Of a DNA stretch of 64,000 nt, positions 43,510-52,550 are shown piece by piece. The notes beneath the pieces are model-generated. The model made no database searches. It saw only the letters and a list, made by a program, of their open reading frames with translations, and was not told the origin of the DNA. The stretch is from Phocaeicola plebeius (GTDB lineage: Bacteria > Bacteroidota > Bacteroidia > Bacteroidales > Bacteroidaceae): contig SFDG01000003.1 in the NCBI GenBank assembly GCA_004558305.1, forward strand, positions 1 through 64,000, written 5' to 3'. Both the position numbers and the translations under genes were made by a program. Positions within the stretch are counted from its first letter, which is position 1. Each line of letters begins with the position of its first letter.

Positions 43510-44807
43510 AGTATTACAGCACCAACAAGCAGGCCGCTGACGCTACGCTGGAAGAAGCCGTAGTGAAGGGACTGGCCGCTGACAAGGGATTGTTTATGCC
43601 CTATGAAATCAAACGGTTACCGCAATCGTTTTTCGACGAGATACAGGACCTGTCTTTTCAGGAAATCGCTTACCGAGTGGCCGATGCCTTTTTCGGCGAG
43701 GATGTTCCTGCCGATATACTGAAGCAGCTGGTGTATGACACCCTGAGCTTCGATGCGCCGGTCGTCAAGGTGAAGGAGAATATCTATTCGCTCGAATTGT
43801 TCCACGGACCCACGTTGGCCTTCAAGGATGTGGGCGGCCGTTTCATGGCGCGTCTGCTCGGCTATTTTATCCGGAAGGAAGGCAAACGTCAGGTCAATGT
43901 ATTGGTGGCCACTTCGGGCGATACCGGAAGTGCCGTGGCCAATGGTTTCCTGGGGGTGGAAGGCATTCATGTCTATGTGCTTTATCCCAAAGGTAAGGTC
44001 AGCGAAATCCAGGAAAAGCAGTTTACGACCTTGGGACAGAATATCACGGCCATTGAGGTGGAGGGTACGTTCGACGATTGCCAGGCGTTGGTGAAGAATG
44101 CATTCATGGACGAAGACTTGAATCGTCACATGCAGCTGACTTCGGCCAACTCCATTAATGTGGCTCGCTTCTTGCCGCAGGCCTTCTATTATTTTTATGC
44201 CTATGCCCAGTTGAAGAAGATGGGCAAGGCCGATGAGGTGGTGGTTTGTGTGCCCAGTGGCAATTTCGGGAACATCACTGCCGGCTTGTTCGGCAAGCAG
44301 ATGGGATTGCCCGTCAAGCGTTTCATTGCTGCCAACAACCGTAACGACATTTTCTATCAATACCTTCAGACGGCCGAATATTGTCCGCGTCCTTCCGTGG
44401 CCACGATTGCCAATGCCATGGATGTCGGCAATCCGAGTAACTTTGCCCGTGTGCTCGACTTGTATGGGGGCAGTCACGAACGGATTGCAGCTGAAATCAG
44501 TGGAGCTACCTATACGGATGAACAGATTCGTGAAGCGGTACGTCAGACCTATCAGGAAACCGGTTATCTGCTCGACCCGCATGGGGCCTGTGGCTACCGT
44601 GCCTTGACGGAACAGCTCCAGCCTGGGGAAACGGGTGTCTTCCTGGAAACGGCTCATCCGGCCAAGTTCCTGCAGACGGTGGAAAATGCCATCGGTGCCA
44701 CCGTACAGATTCCTGAAAAGCTGCAGGCATTCATGAAAGGAACCAAACAGACAGTACCGATGTCGAAGGACTTTGCCGACTTCAAGGCTTATTTGCTGTT
44801 GGAATAA
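43506..44807 (+). CDS. thrC: Threonine synthase
   Basis: PLP enzyme converting O-phosphohomoserine to Thr, 433 aa. PLP Lys is in LAFKDVGGRF (about residue 110); TSGDTGSAVANGFLG and PSGNFGNITAG bind phosphate and cofactor. N-terminal KYYSTNKQAADATLEEAVVKG is typical of the class with an extended N-terminus. Last gene of the thr operon; a 27-bp perfect hairpin follows. Confidence 0.95.
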   Translation: MKYYSTNKQAADATLEEAVVKGLAADKGLFMPYEIKRLPQSFFDEIQDLSFQEIAYRVADAFFGEDVPADILKQLVYDTLSFDAPVVKVKENIYSLELFHGPTLAFKDVGGRFMARLLGYFIRKEGKRQVNVLVATSGDTGSAVANGFLGVEGIHVYVLYPKGKVSEIQEKQFTTLGQNITAIEVEGTFDDCQALVKNAFMDEDLNRHMQLTSANSINVARFLPQAFYYFYAYAQLKKMGKADEVVVCVPSGNFGNITAGLFGKQMGLPVKRFIAANNRNDIFYQYLQTAEYCPRPSVATIANAMDVGNPSNFARVLDLYGGSHERIAAEISGATYTDEQIREAVRQTYQETGYLLDPHGACGYRALTEQLQPGETGVFLETAHPAKFLQTVENAIGATVQIPEKLQAFMKGTKQTVPMSKDFADFKAYLLLE

Positions 44808-44848
44808 GGGAAATGAGAAGGTGTAAAGAGATGCTGTAGCATAAATCT

Positions 44849-44905
44849 ATTTGTCATTCTGAGTCCCCATCACACCGAGTGTGATGGGGACTCAGAATGA
44901 CAAAT
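44849..44905. terminator. Perfect 27-bp inverted repeat after thrC (GTCATTCTGA element)
   Basis: Bases 44849-44875 and 44879-44905 are exact reverse complements around the 3-nt loop CGA. The arms contain GTCATTCTGAGTCCCC. It separates convergent thrC and rfbB and should act as a very strong bidirectional hairpin, although no T tract follows. A truncated copy is at 397-432. Confidence 0.75.
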
Positions 44906-44942
44906 GGTTTACTCCCCGCTAGAAGAACCGTCAATCATTAAC

Positions 44943-46082
44943 TCAACGGTTCTTGTACATATTGTCGTAATAGTTCTGGTAGTCCCCCGAGGTGACATTC
45001 TTTACCCAATCTTGGTGGTTCAAGTACCAGATAATCGTTTTCTCGATACCTTCATCGAAGCAGGTTTCCGGATACCATCCCAGTTCGTTCTTGATTTTCG
45101 TCGGGTCGATGGCATACCGTTGGTCGTGTCCCAACCGGTCTTTCACGAACGTAATCAGCGAATCGTTGATCCAGTCAATGCGGATCTGGCCATGTTCGTC
45201 CAGCTCCTTTTTCTTCAGAACCTTGCGATAGGCCGGTTCTTCTTCCATCAGCCGGTGGATGGTGGCGATGGTCAGTTTCACGATTTCGATGTTCTGTTTT
45301 TCGTTGTGTCCTCCCACATTGTAAATTTCACCGTTCTTGCCCTTGCGGACCACCAGGTCAATGGCTTTGCAGTGGTCTTCTACGTAGAGCCAGTCGCGTA
45401 CATTCGTACCATTGCCATAGACAGGCAATCGTTTCCCCTCAAGAATGTTCTTGATGATCAGCGGAATCAGTTTTTCCGGGAAGTGGTACGGGCCGTAGTT
45501 ATTGGAACAGCGGGTGATGGTGACGGGCATCTTGTATGTGTCGTGGTAAGCCATTACAAACAAGTCGGCACTGGTCTTCGAAGCACTGTACGGACTGTGC
45601 GGGCAGAGCGGAGTCTGCTCGGTGAAATATCCTTCTTCGCCCAGCGAACCATATACCTCATCGGTCGAAACCTGATGGAAACGTACATCCTTGCGCCACG
45701 TCGGATAACCCAGTTCGTCCTTGCCGGTTACCCAGGCTCTCCGGGCAACATCCATCAGGTTCTGCGTACCTAAGATATTAGTCTCCAGAAAAAGCTGGGG
45801 ATTCTCGATACTGCGGTCTACATGACTTTCTGCGGCAAAGTTCACGATGTAGTCGAACTTATAGTCTGCAAACAACTGGTCGACGAGGCTACGGTCGCAA
45901 ATGTTCCCTTTTACGAAATAGCAGCGTTCATTGTCGATGTCATTGGCAATCGTAGCCAGATTTCCTGCGTAGGTCAGTGCATCCAGAATAATCACCCGAA
46001 TGTCATCGTGATTGGCCAGAATATATTTCACGTAGTTCGAACCGATAAAGCCGGCGGCCCCTGTCACTAAGTAAGTTCTCAT
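44943..46082 (-). CDS. rfbB: dTDP-glucose 4,6-dehydratase
   Basis: Short-chain dehydrogenase/reductase of the extended type, 379 aa, making dTDP-4-keto-6-deoxyglucose for rhamnose or other surface sugars. NAD-binding GAAGFIGS at residues 8-15, NFAAESHVDRSIENP, the catalytic STDEVYG and YSASK (Tyr-x-x-x-Lys) and CSNNYGPYHFPEKLIPL are diagnostic. The other rml genes are not in the window. Confidence 0.93.
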   Translation of the reverse strand: MRTYLVTGAAGFIGSNYVKYILANHDDIRVIILDALTYAGNLATIANDIDNERCYFVKGNICDRSLVDQLFADYKFDYIVNFAAESHVDRSIENPQLFLETNILGTQNLMDVARRAWVTGKDELGYPTWRKDVRFHQVSTDEVYGSLGEEGYFTEQTPLCPHSPYSASKTSADLFVMAYHDTYKMPVTITRCSNNYGPYHFPEKLIPLIIKNILEGKRLPVYGNGTNVRDWLYVEDHCKAIDLVVRKGKNGEIYNVGGHNEKQNIEIVKLTIATIHRLMEEEPAYRKVLKKKELDEHGQIRIDWINDSLITFVKDRLGHDQRYAIDPTKIKNELGWYPETCFDEGIEKTIIWYLNHQDWVKNVTSGDYQNYYDNMYKNR

Positions 46083-46220
46083 AATCTCTTTAGAATAGCA
46101 TGTTTATTGGTTTGCAAATTTCGGAAATTTTTTTAAAGTTACAAACATTTGGCCCTAATTTCTATTCCTTCCGCTGATAGAAATAACATGAAAAGTATCT
46201 CTATCGCCGTAAGGTGTCAG

Positions 46221-46712
46221 TCAGGAACCCAGCTCGATGACTTCGAGATCGGTGAATCTCCCTTCGTGTATGGCGAATCGGACCAGCGTCCGTACGGTGT
46301 GAAATCCGTATTTCCCGGCGGCCCCCGGATTGATGTGCAGCAGTTGCAGGTGCGGGTCGTACTTCACTTTCAGGATATGTGAATGTCCGCTGACGAACAG
46401 CTGGGGAGGACGGGCCAGGAGGACAGGACGGATGGAGCGGTCGTATTTGCCTGGATAGCCTCCGATGTGTTTTATCAGAACATCGGCCCCGTCAAGGGTA
46501 AAGCGGCACGTTTCGGGATATTGCAGCCGGATGTCCTGTCCGTCAATGTTGCCGTACACCGCTCTGAAGGGACGGAATGCCTTCAGCCGGTCGATGATGT
46601 CCTGCGAGCCGATGTCTCCGGCATGCCAGATTTCATCGCACGGCTCGAAATGTTTCAGGTAACGGTCATCCCAGTATCCATGTGTATCTGATAGAAGTCC
46701 GATTCTTGTCAT
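46221..46712 (-). CDS. YfcE/MJ0936-type metallophosphoesterase
   Basis: A 163-aa calcineurin-like phosphoesterase. The metal ligands are GLLSDTHGYWD (residues 5-15), HAGDIGS, VYGNIDG, KHIGGYPG and SGHSHI, a complete set for the family. Members hydrolyse phosphodiesters in vitro; the physiological substrate is unclear. The ATG at 46712 is set by the promoter at 46733-46740 and the family N-terminus. It is divergent from ppk1. Confidence 0.88.
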   Translation of the reverse strand: MTRIGLLSDTHGYWDDRYLKHFEPCDEIWHAGDIGSQDIIDRLKAFRPFRAVYGNIDGQDIRLQYPETCRFTLDGADVLIKHIGGYPGKYDRSIRPVLLARPPQLFVSGHSHILKVKYDPHLQLLHINPGAAGKYGFHTVRTLVRFAIHEGRFTDLEVIELGS

Positions 46713-46732
46713 TTTTCTTTGTTTTATTCGCA

Positions 46733-46740
46733 CAAAGGTA
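46733..46740 (-). promoter_or_regulatory. -7 box for the phosphoesterase
   Basis: TACCTTTG on the minus strand, 20 bp before the ATG at 46712. It lies one base from the oppositely directed -7 box of ppk1. Confidence 0.6.
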
Positions 46741-46741
46741 G

Positions 46742-46749
46742 TAATTTTG
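46742..46749 (+). promoter_or_regulatory. -7 box for ppk1
   Basis: TAATTTTG on the plus strand, 19 bp before the ATG at 46769, adjacent to the divergent phosphoesterase promoter. Confidence 0.55.
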
Positions 46750-46768
46750 GCCAAAGCTTCAGAAAAAT

Positions 46769-48832
46769 ATGGAGAAAGAAATGAGATATTTCAACCGCGA
46801 CATCAGTTGGCTTTCGTTCAACCATCGCGTGCTGTTGGAGGCAGAGGATGCAGAGCTTCCTCTGTACGAGCGTATTAACTTTATTGCTATCTACTCGTCG
46901 AACCTTGAAGAATTCTATAAGGTGCGGGTGGCCGAACTGAAAGCCGTGGCATCCGGCGGCCTGAGCGAGACGCTGACCGTCGACCAGGCGTATGCCCTCA
47001 TCCGACAGATTACCGATATCGTGAATGCCCAGCTGGAGGACCGTGTCCGCATCTACGAGCAGGACATCCTGCCTGCACTTCGTCGCCAGCACATCGTCTT
47101 CTACCAGTCGCGTCAGGAGTTGTCGCCCGTTCAGCGGGACTTTGCTCATCGGTATTTTACGGAAGAGGTCTTTCCGTATCTGGCTCCGGTCAAGGTCGAG
47201 AAGGAGTGTGTCCGGATGTTCCTGCGCGACCGTCGTCTGTACCTGGCCGTGCGTGTCCGGCGGACGGGAGGAGGCCATGAAGAATACTACATTCTGAAGC
47301 TGCCTTACAGCCGCTTGCCCCGTTTTGTCGAATTGCCCCGCGAAGGCGAGGACTATTTCCTGATGTTCCTGGAAGACCTTATCAAGGATAACCTTCACGA
47401 AATCTTTGTCGGTTACGACGTGGAGTGTAGCTATTGCTGCAAGATTTCCCGGGATGCCGATGTCTACGTGGACGATGTACCGCCCGAGAATGTGGTGGAA
47501 CGCCTGAAGGAACGGGTCAAGAAGCGTAAGATCGGGGCCATCGCCCGCTTTGTCTACGACCGGAAGATGCCGGCAGACTTCCTTGATTTCCTGGTCGACG
47601 CTTTTTCCATCCATCGGGAGGAGCTGGTGCCGGGCGACAAGCACCTGAATCTGGAGGATCTGTCGGCACTGCCTTGTCCCAATCCTCAAGTTCCGTCGGT
47701 ATGCAAGCCGCAGGGACTCCGGATGCCGGGACTGGATACGTGCCCGCGTTTCATGTATCGCCTGATTGCCCGGCGGGATGTACTGCTGTACTATCCCTAC
47801 CTGAGTTTCGACCATTTTACCCATTTCCTCCACGAGGCCGTGAACGACCGCCATTGCCGGGAAATCATGATTACGCAGTATCGGGTGGCAGAACACTCCG
47901 AGGTCATCAATCTGCTGATGGCTGCGGCACAGAACGGAAAACGTGTGACCGTTTTCGTGGAACTGAAGGCCCGTTTTGATGAAGAGAACAATCTGGCCAC
48001 GGCAGAAATGATGACCAAGGCCGGCGTGCACATCATCTACAGTATTCCAGGCCTGAAGGTACATGCCAAGGTGGCCCTGGTGCTCCGTGAAGACGACCAG
48101 GGCAAACGGATTCGCAGTTATGTGTATGTCAGCACGGGCAATTTCAACGAGAAGACGGCCAAGGTCTATGCCGATATCGGCTACTTCACGTGCAGTCCTG
48201 TGGTGGTGGACGACATGCACCTGCTGTTCCGTACCCTGCAGCGGGAGGTCACCGAACCGGTTTTCAAGCGTCTTCTGATTGCTCGTTTCAATCTGCTGCC
48301 GGAACTGAAGAAAATGATTCATCGCGAGGTGGAGTTGGCCCGCAGCGGGAAACAGGGTCGCATCATCCTGAAGATGAATGCCCTGCAGGATGTCTCCATG
48401 ATAGAGGAACTCTATGCGGCCAGCGAAGCCGGCGTGCAGATCGACCTGATTGTCAGGGGTATCTGCTGCCTGATACCCGGCCGGCCGTTCAGCCGTAACA
48501 TCCGCATCACCCGTATCGTGGACGGATTTCTGGAGCATGCCCGTGTGTGGTATTTCGGGAACAACGGGCATCCTCGTCTCTTCATCGGTTCGCCCGATTG
48601 GATGCAGCGCAACCTCTACCGCCGCATTGAAGCCGTGGTACCGGTGCTCGACAAGGGCTTGCGGCAGCAGTTGGTGGACATGCTGGAGCTGCAGCTGAAG
48701 GCCGACTGGAAGGCTTGCTGGGTTGACGACGGACTGCGTAATGTGTTCAAGCGCACTCCCGACGGACCGAAGGTGCGGGCGCAGCATGATTTTTACGACT
48801 ATCTGAAAACACAATTAATCAATAAAAAATGA
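46769..48832 (+). CDS. ppk1: Polyphosphate kinase 1
   Basis: Synthesises polyphosphate from ATP, reversibly. 687 aa with the N domain (YFNRDISWLSFNHRVLLEAED and SSNLEEFYKVRVAELK), the H domain and two phospholipase-D-like C domains. The phosphorylated His is in GLKVHAKVALV (about residue 430); ARFDEENN and STGNFNEKTAKVYADIG are conserved. A later Met (MRYFNRD, 46781) is an alternative start. It precedes the secreted M3 peptidase by 7 bp. Confidence 0.95.
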   Translation: MEKEMRYFNRDISWLSFNHRVLLEAEDAELPLYERINFIAIYSSNLEEFYKVRVAELKAVASGGLSETLTVDQAYALIRQITDIVNAQLEDRVRIYEQDILPALRRQHIVFYQSRQELSPVQRDFAHRYFTEEVFPYLAPVKVEKECVRMFLRDRRLYLAVRVRRTGGGHEEYYILKLPYSRLPRFVELPREGEDYFLMFLEDLIKDNLHEIFVGYDVECSYCCKISRDADVYVDDVPPENVVERLKERVKKRKIGAIARFVYDRKMPADFLDFLVDAFSIHREELVPGDKHLNLEDLSALPCPNPQVPSVCKPQGLRMPGLDTCPRFMYRLIARRDVLLYYPYLSFDHFTHFLHEAVNDRHCREIMITQYRVAEHSEVINLLMAAAQNGKRVTVFVELKARFDEENNLATAEMMTKAGVHIIYSIPGLKVHAKVALVLREDDQGKRIRSYVYVSTGNFNEKTAKVYADIGYFTCSPVVVDDMHLLFRTLQREVTEPVFKRLLIARFNLLPELKKMIHREVELARSGKQGRIILKMNALQDVSMIEELYAASEAGVQIDLIVRGICCLIPGRPFSRNIRITRIVDGFLEHARVWYFGNNGHPRLFIGSPDWMQRNLYRRIEAVVPVLDKGLRQQLVDMLELQLKADWKACWVDDGLRNVFKRTPDGPKVRAQHDFYDYLKTQLINKK

Positions 48833-48839
48833 AGAATAT

Positions 48840-50987
48840 ATGAAATGTAGAATGTTATTTGCTTCAACGTTGCTGACGGCTTCCATGGCTGCTTTCGGTC
48901 AGACCGCCGGATCCGTACAGCTGCATGTCAATCCGTTTTTGGTGGAGTACAACACTCCGTATGGAGTGCCTCCGTTCGACCAGATTACGCTCGCGGACTA
49001 TCGCGAAGCCTTTTTGAAAGGAATAGAATTGCAGAAACAGGAAATCGATGCCATCGTCCGCCAACGCTCCATGCCCGATTTCGAGAATACGATTGTGGCG
49101 CTCGACCGTAGCGGAGCCTTGCTGATGCAGGTGCAGCTGATGTTTGGCAACCAGAGTGCCTGCGATACCAATGCGGAGATGCAGGCCCTGAGTCAGGAAC
49201 TGTCGCCGCTCTTGTCGGCCCATACCGATGATATATACATGAATCCGCTGCTCTTCGACCGTGTGAAACAAGTGTACGACAATCGTGCCAAGTTCCAGCT
49301 GGACAAGGAACAGAACAAGTTGCTCGATGAAACCTACAAGGCCTTCACGCGCCGGGGAGCGAACTTGAACGATGCGGACAAGGAGAAGTTGCGCAAGCTG
49401 AACGAGCAGATCAGTCTGCTGGAAATCAAGTTCGAACAGAACATGCTGAAAGAAACCAATGCTTTTAAGCTGGTGGTGGACGACGAAAAGGACTTGAGCG
49501 GGCTGCCGGCTTCCCTGATTGCCAATGCCGCCGAAACGGCGCAGGCATTGGGGATGGAAGGAAAATGGGTATTCACTCTCCACAATCCCAGTGTGATGCC
49601 GTTCCTGCAGTATGCGGACAACCGCGTCCTGCGCGAACGGATCTTCAAAGCTTACATCAATCGGGGCAACAACGGCAATGCCCAGGATAACAAGTCGGTG
49701 GTCCGTGAGCTTGTGACGGCCCGTCTGGAAAAAGCGAAGCTGATGGGATTCCCCGACTATGCGGCGATGGCTTTGGATAACCGCATGGCCAAGAACGAGG
49801 AGAATGTCTACCAGTTGCTCGACCAGCTGTGGAAACCGGCGTTGAAGGTGGCCCAACAGGAGTTGGCGGACATCCGGCAGGAAATCAAGAACGAAGGAGG
49901 AAAGTTCGAGCCCCAGGGATGGGACTGGCGGTACTATTTCGAGAAAGCCAAGAGCCGCAAGTTCAGCATCAACGAGAACGAAGTCCGTCCGTACCTCGAA
50001 TTGAACCAGGTGCGTGAAGGGGCGTTTTATGTGGCCAACCGGTTGTATGGCATCCGTTTCCGTCCCTTGTCCTACCTGCCCTTGCCGCATCCCGAGGCTC
50101 AGGCTTTCGAGTGTATCGACCAGGACGGGAAACAGTTGGGCATTTTGTATTTCGACTTCTTTCCCCGAGAAAGCAAGAATGGCGGGGCCTGGTGCACCAT
50201 CTATCGTCCGCAGCAGTACGATGAGCAGGGCAACAAGGTGGTACCGATCGTGTCTATCGTCTGCAATTTCACCAAGCCGTCTGCCGGCGAACCTGCTTTG
50301 CTCAGCATGGACGAGGCGAGCACGCTTTTCCATGAGTTTGGCCACGGCCTGCATTCCTTGTTCGGCGATGTACACTATTTAGGGGTCAGTGAAGTACCCC
50401 TCGACTTCGTGGAACTGCCATCGCAAATCGACGAACACTGGGCCTTCGAACCGGAGGTGCTGAAAGTCTATGCCAAACATTACCAGACGGGGGAAATCAT
50501 CCCGATGGAGCTGATCGAGAAACTGGACAAGAGCGGTAAGTACGGACAAGGGTTCGCTACGGTAGAATACCTTGCGGCTTCCTTGCTGGATATGGATTTC
50601 CATACTTTGAAGGAGGTGCCTGCGGATTTTGACCCGATGGCTTTCGAGGCGAAGGTACTGGGCAAGCGGGGATTGTTGAAACAGATTCCTTCCCGCTATC
50701 GCTCTACTTACTTTGCCCATACCATGGGAGGCGGTTACACGGCCGGCTATTACAGTTATATCTGGGCCGAAGTGCTCGACTGCGATGCCTTTGGAGCGTA
50801 TGTGGAGAGTGGAGACATATTCCAGCCTGAACTGGCCCGTAAGTTCCGTTACGAGGTGCTCACACCGGGAGGTATCGATGATGCCATGGAGATGTATGTC
50901 CGTTTCCGTGGGAAGACCCCGGATATCAAGTGGCTCCTGGAGAAGCGCGGCTTGAATGATACAAAGCTGAACAAGAAGAAAGAGTAG
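48840..50987 (+). CDS. Secreted M3 family peptidase (peptidyl-dipeptidase Dcp-like)
   Basis: A 715-aa zinc metallopeptidase with an N-terminal signal peptide (CRMLFASTLLTASMAAFG). Zinc motif HEFGHGLH (about residue 500), then GGYTAGYYSYIWAEVLDCDAF and RFRGKTPDIKWLL at the C-terminus, as in dipeptidyl carboxypeptidases. It is a paralogue of the M3 gene at 13826-15868, which lacks a signal peptide. Likely periplasmic; it would trim oligopeptides. Only 7 bp separate it from ppk1, so the two may be co-transcribed. Confidence 0.92.
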   Translation: MKCRMLFASTLLTASMAAFGQTAGSVQLHVNPFLVEYNTPYGVPPFDQITLADYREAFLKGIELQKQEIDAIVRQRSMPDFENTIVALDRSGALLMQVQLMFGNQSACDTNAEMQALSQELSPLLSAHTDDIYMNPLLFDRVKQVYDNRAKFQLDKEQNKLLDETYKAFTRRGANLNDADKEKLRKLNEQISLLEIKFEQNMLKETNAFKLVVDDEKDLSGLPASLIANAAETAQALGMEGKWVFTLHNPSVMPFLQYADNRVLRERIFKAYINRGNNGNAQDNKSVVRELVTARLEKAKLMGFPDYAAMALDNRMAKNEENVYQLLDQLWKPALKVAQQELADIRQEIKNEGGKFEPQGWDWRYYFEKAKSRKFSINENEVRPYLELNQVREGAFYVANRLYGIRFRPLSYLPLPHPEAQAFECIDQDGKQLGILYFDFFPRESKNGGAWCTIYRPQQYDEQGNKVVPIVSIVCNFTKPSAGEPALLSMDEASTLFHEFGHGLHSLFGDVHYLGVSEVPLDFVELPSQIDEHWAFEPEVLKVYAKHYQTGEIIPMELIEKLDKSGKYGQGFATVEYLAASLLDMDFHTLKEVPADFDPMAFEAKVLGKRGLLKQIPSRYRSTYFAHTMGGGYTAGYYSYIWAEVLDCDAFGAYVESGDIFQPELARKFRYEVLTPGGIDDAMEMYVRFRGKTPDIKWLLEKRGLNDTKLNKKKE

Positions 50988-51031
50988 GCAACAAAGGAGG
51001 AGTGCCGGAACAAAATGTCACATGATTCATT

Positions 51032-51107
51032 GTCATTCTGGACGTAGTGAAGAATCTGTAAAGCATTAGTAAATGTATTCAGGTTCTTCGCTGACGTTCA
51101 GAATGAC
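51032..51107. repeat. Imperfect inverted repeat of the GTCATTCTG/GAAGAATCTG family
   Basis: The left arm starts GTCATTCTGGACGTAGTGAA and the right arm ends GACGTTCAGAATGAC. It lies between the convergent M3 peptidase and trpA genes and may limit read-through from either side. Confidence 0.75.
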
Positions 51108-51146
51108 ATTTTGATATGTGCTGGATGCTGATATACCTTCACGCAT

Positions 51147-51923
51147 TCATCGGATGGCGGCCAGCAGCTGGTCGGCGGCGACGGCAGCGTCCCCGTCGGC
51201 TTCTTGTAGCAGGGTCACGAACTTGCTGCCGATGATGCAGCCCGCTGCATGAGCGGCAGCCGCTTCGAACGTCTGTCGGTTCGAGATGCCGAACCCAATC
51301 ATGCGCGGGTGTTCCAGCTGCATCGCTTCGATGCGGCGGAAATACGCCTGTTTCTGCTCGTTGAAGTCTTTTTGCGCTCCGGTAATGGCAGCCGAAGAAA
51401 CCATGTAGATGAAGCCGTCGGCGTACCGGTCGATGAGGCGGATGCGCTCCTCGCTGGTTTCGGGGGTGATGAGCATGGTCACTTTGATGTCGTATTGCTG
51501 CGAGATGGCCCGGTATTCCTCCATATAGTCCTTGAAGGGCAGGTCAGGAATGATGACCCCGTCGATGCCACATTCCTGACAACGGCGGCAGAAGGCTTCG
51601 AAGCCGAACTGCAGGATGGGGTTCAGGTAGCCCATCAGAACCAAGGGAATCGTCACTCCTTCCTGCCGGATGTTCTGCAGTTGGTCGAACAGCTTGCGCA
51701 GGGTCATGCCGTTGCGCAAGGCTTGGGTGGCAGCGGCCTGGATGACCGGTCCGTCGGCCATGGGGTCACTGAAAGGAATGCCTATCTCTATCATGTCCAC
51801 TCCCTTGTCCTGCAAGGTACGGATGACTGAAGCGGTGCCTTCCAATGTAGGGCTGCCGGCACAGAAATAGATGGAGAGGACATTCTGTTGTTTTTTGTTG
51901 AATAATTCATTGATACGGTTCAT
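51147..51923 (-). CDS. trpA: Tryptophan synthase alpha subunit
   Basis: Cleaves indole-3-glycerol phosphate to indole, which is passed to TrpB. 258 aa TIM barrel; VDMIEIGIPFSDPMADGPVIQ holds the catalytic Glu and Asp, and GFGISNRQTF the phosphate site. Last gene of the leftward trp operon, 15 bp after trpF. Confidence 0.95.
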   Translation of the reverse strand: MNRINELFNKKQQNVLSIYFCAGSPTLEGTASVIRTLQDKGVDMIEIGIPFSDPMADGPVIQAAATQALRNGMTLRKLFDQLQNIRQEGVTIPLVLMGYLNPILQFGFEAFCRRCQECGIDGVIIPDLPFKDYMEEYRAISQQYDIKVTMLITPETSEERIRLIDRYADGFIYMVSSAAITGAQKDFNEQKQAYFRRIEAMQLEHPRMIGFGISNRQTFEAAAAHAAGCIIGSKFVTLLQEADGDAAVAADQLLAAIR

Positions 51924-51938
51924 AAGAATACATGTTTT

Positions 51939-52550
51939 TTAGTGGCTCTTGAATTTTGTGATAAAGGATTGCAGCAGTTCTGCGTCTTTCCGTCCCGGAG
52001 CTGTTTCGAAACCGCTGTTCAGGTCGATACCTGCCCAGCAGGGATGACGGAATCGTTTCAGGGCTTCCAGACTGTCCGGACGCAGGCCGCCGCTGAGCAG
52101 GAAAGGCGTACGGCCGGTGTAGTGCCGGAGCAGGTCCCAGTCGAAGGAACGGCCTGACCCGCCGTGCGAGGCGGTAGGTGTATCAAACAGGAAATAGTCG
52201 GTACAGCCTTCGTAGTCGGCAGTGGCCGTGAAGTCCTCGGCCTGTTTCGGGGCGAACGCCTTGATGACTTTCAGTCCCTCTTGCTGCAGCCGCTCGCACA
52301 ATCGGGGGTGCTCCTTCCCGTGGAGCTGGACAAGGTCGAGCCGGAAGGCAGCGGCGCGTGGCAGGATGTCCGCTTCTCCGGCATTGACGAATACGCCCAC
52401 CCGCCGGACCGACAGGGGCAGGTAGGCAGGCGGCTCCGGAACGAAGCGGGGCGAACGGGGATAAAAGATGAACCCCATCCAGTCTGCACCGGCCTGCTCT
52501 ACGGCACGGATGTTCTCCGCTTCGCGCATTCCGCATACTTTGACAATCAT
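51939..52550 (-). CDS. trpF: Phosphoribosylanthranilate isomerase
   Basis: Third step of the Trp branch. 203 aa TIM barrel with KVCGMREAENI (catalytic Cys, residues 4-14), GFIFYPRSPRFV, QLHGKE and the C-terminal GIDLNSGFETAPGRKD (Asp and phosphate loop). Free-standing, not fused to TrpC. Its start overlaps the trpC stop by 4 nt. Confidence 0.95.
   Translation of the reverse strand: MIVKVCGMREAENIRAVEQAGADWMGFIFYPRSPRFVPEPPAYLPLSVRRVGVFVNAGEADILPRAAAFRLDLVQLHGKEHPRLCERLQQEGLKVIKAFAPKQAEDFTATADYEGCTDYFLFDTPTASHGGSGRSFDWDLLRHYTGRTPFLLSGGLRPDSLEALKRFRHPCWAGIDLNSGFETAPGRKDAELLQSFITKFKSH

Noticed and set aside
46724..48814. 696-aa minus-strand open frame
   Set aside because: Antisense shadow of ppk1, His/Gln-rich as expected of reversed GC-rich coding sequence.
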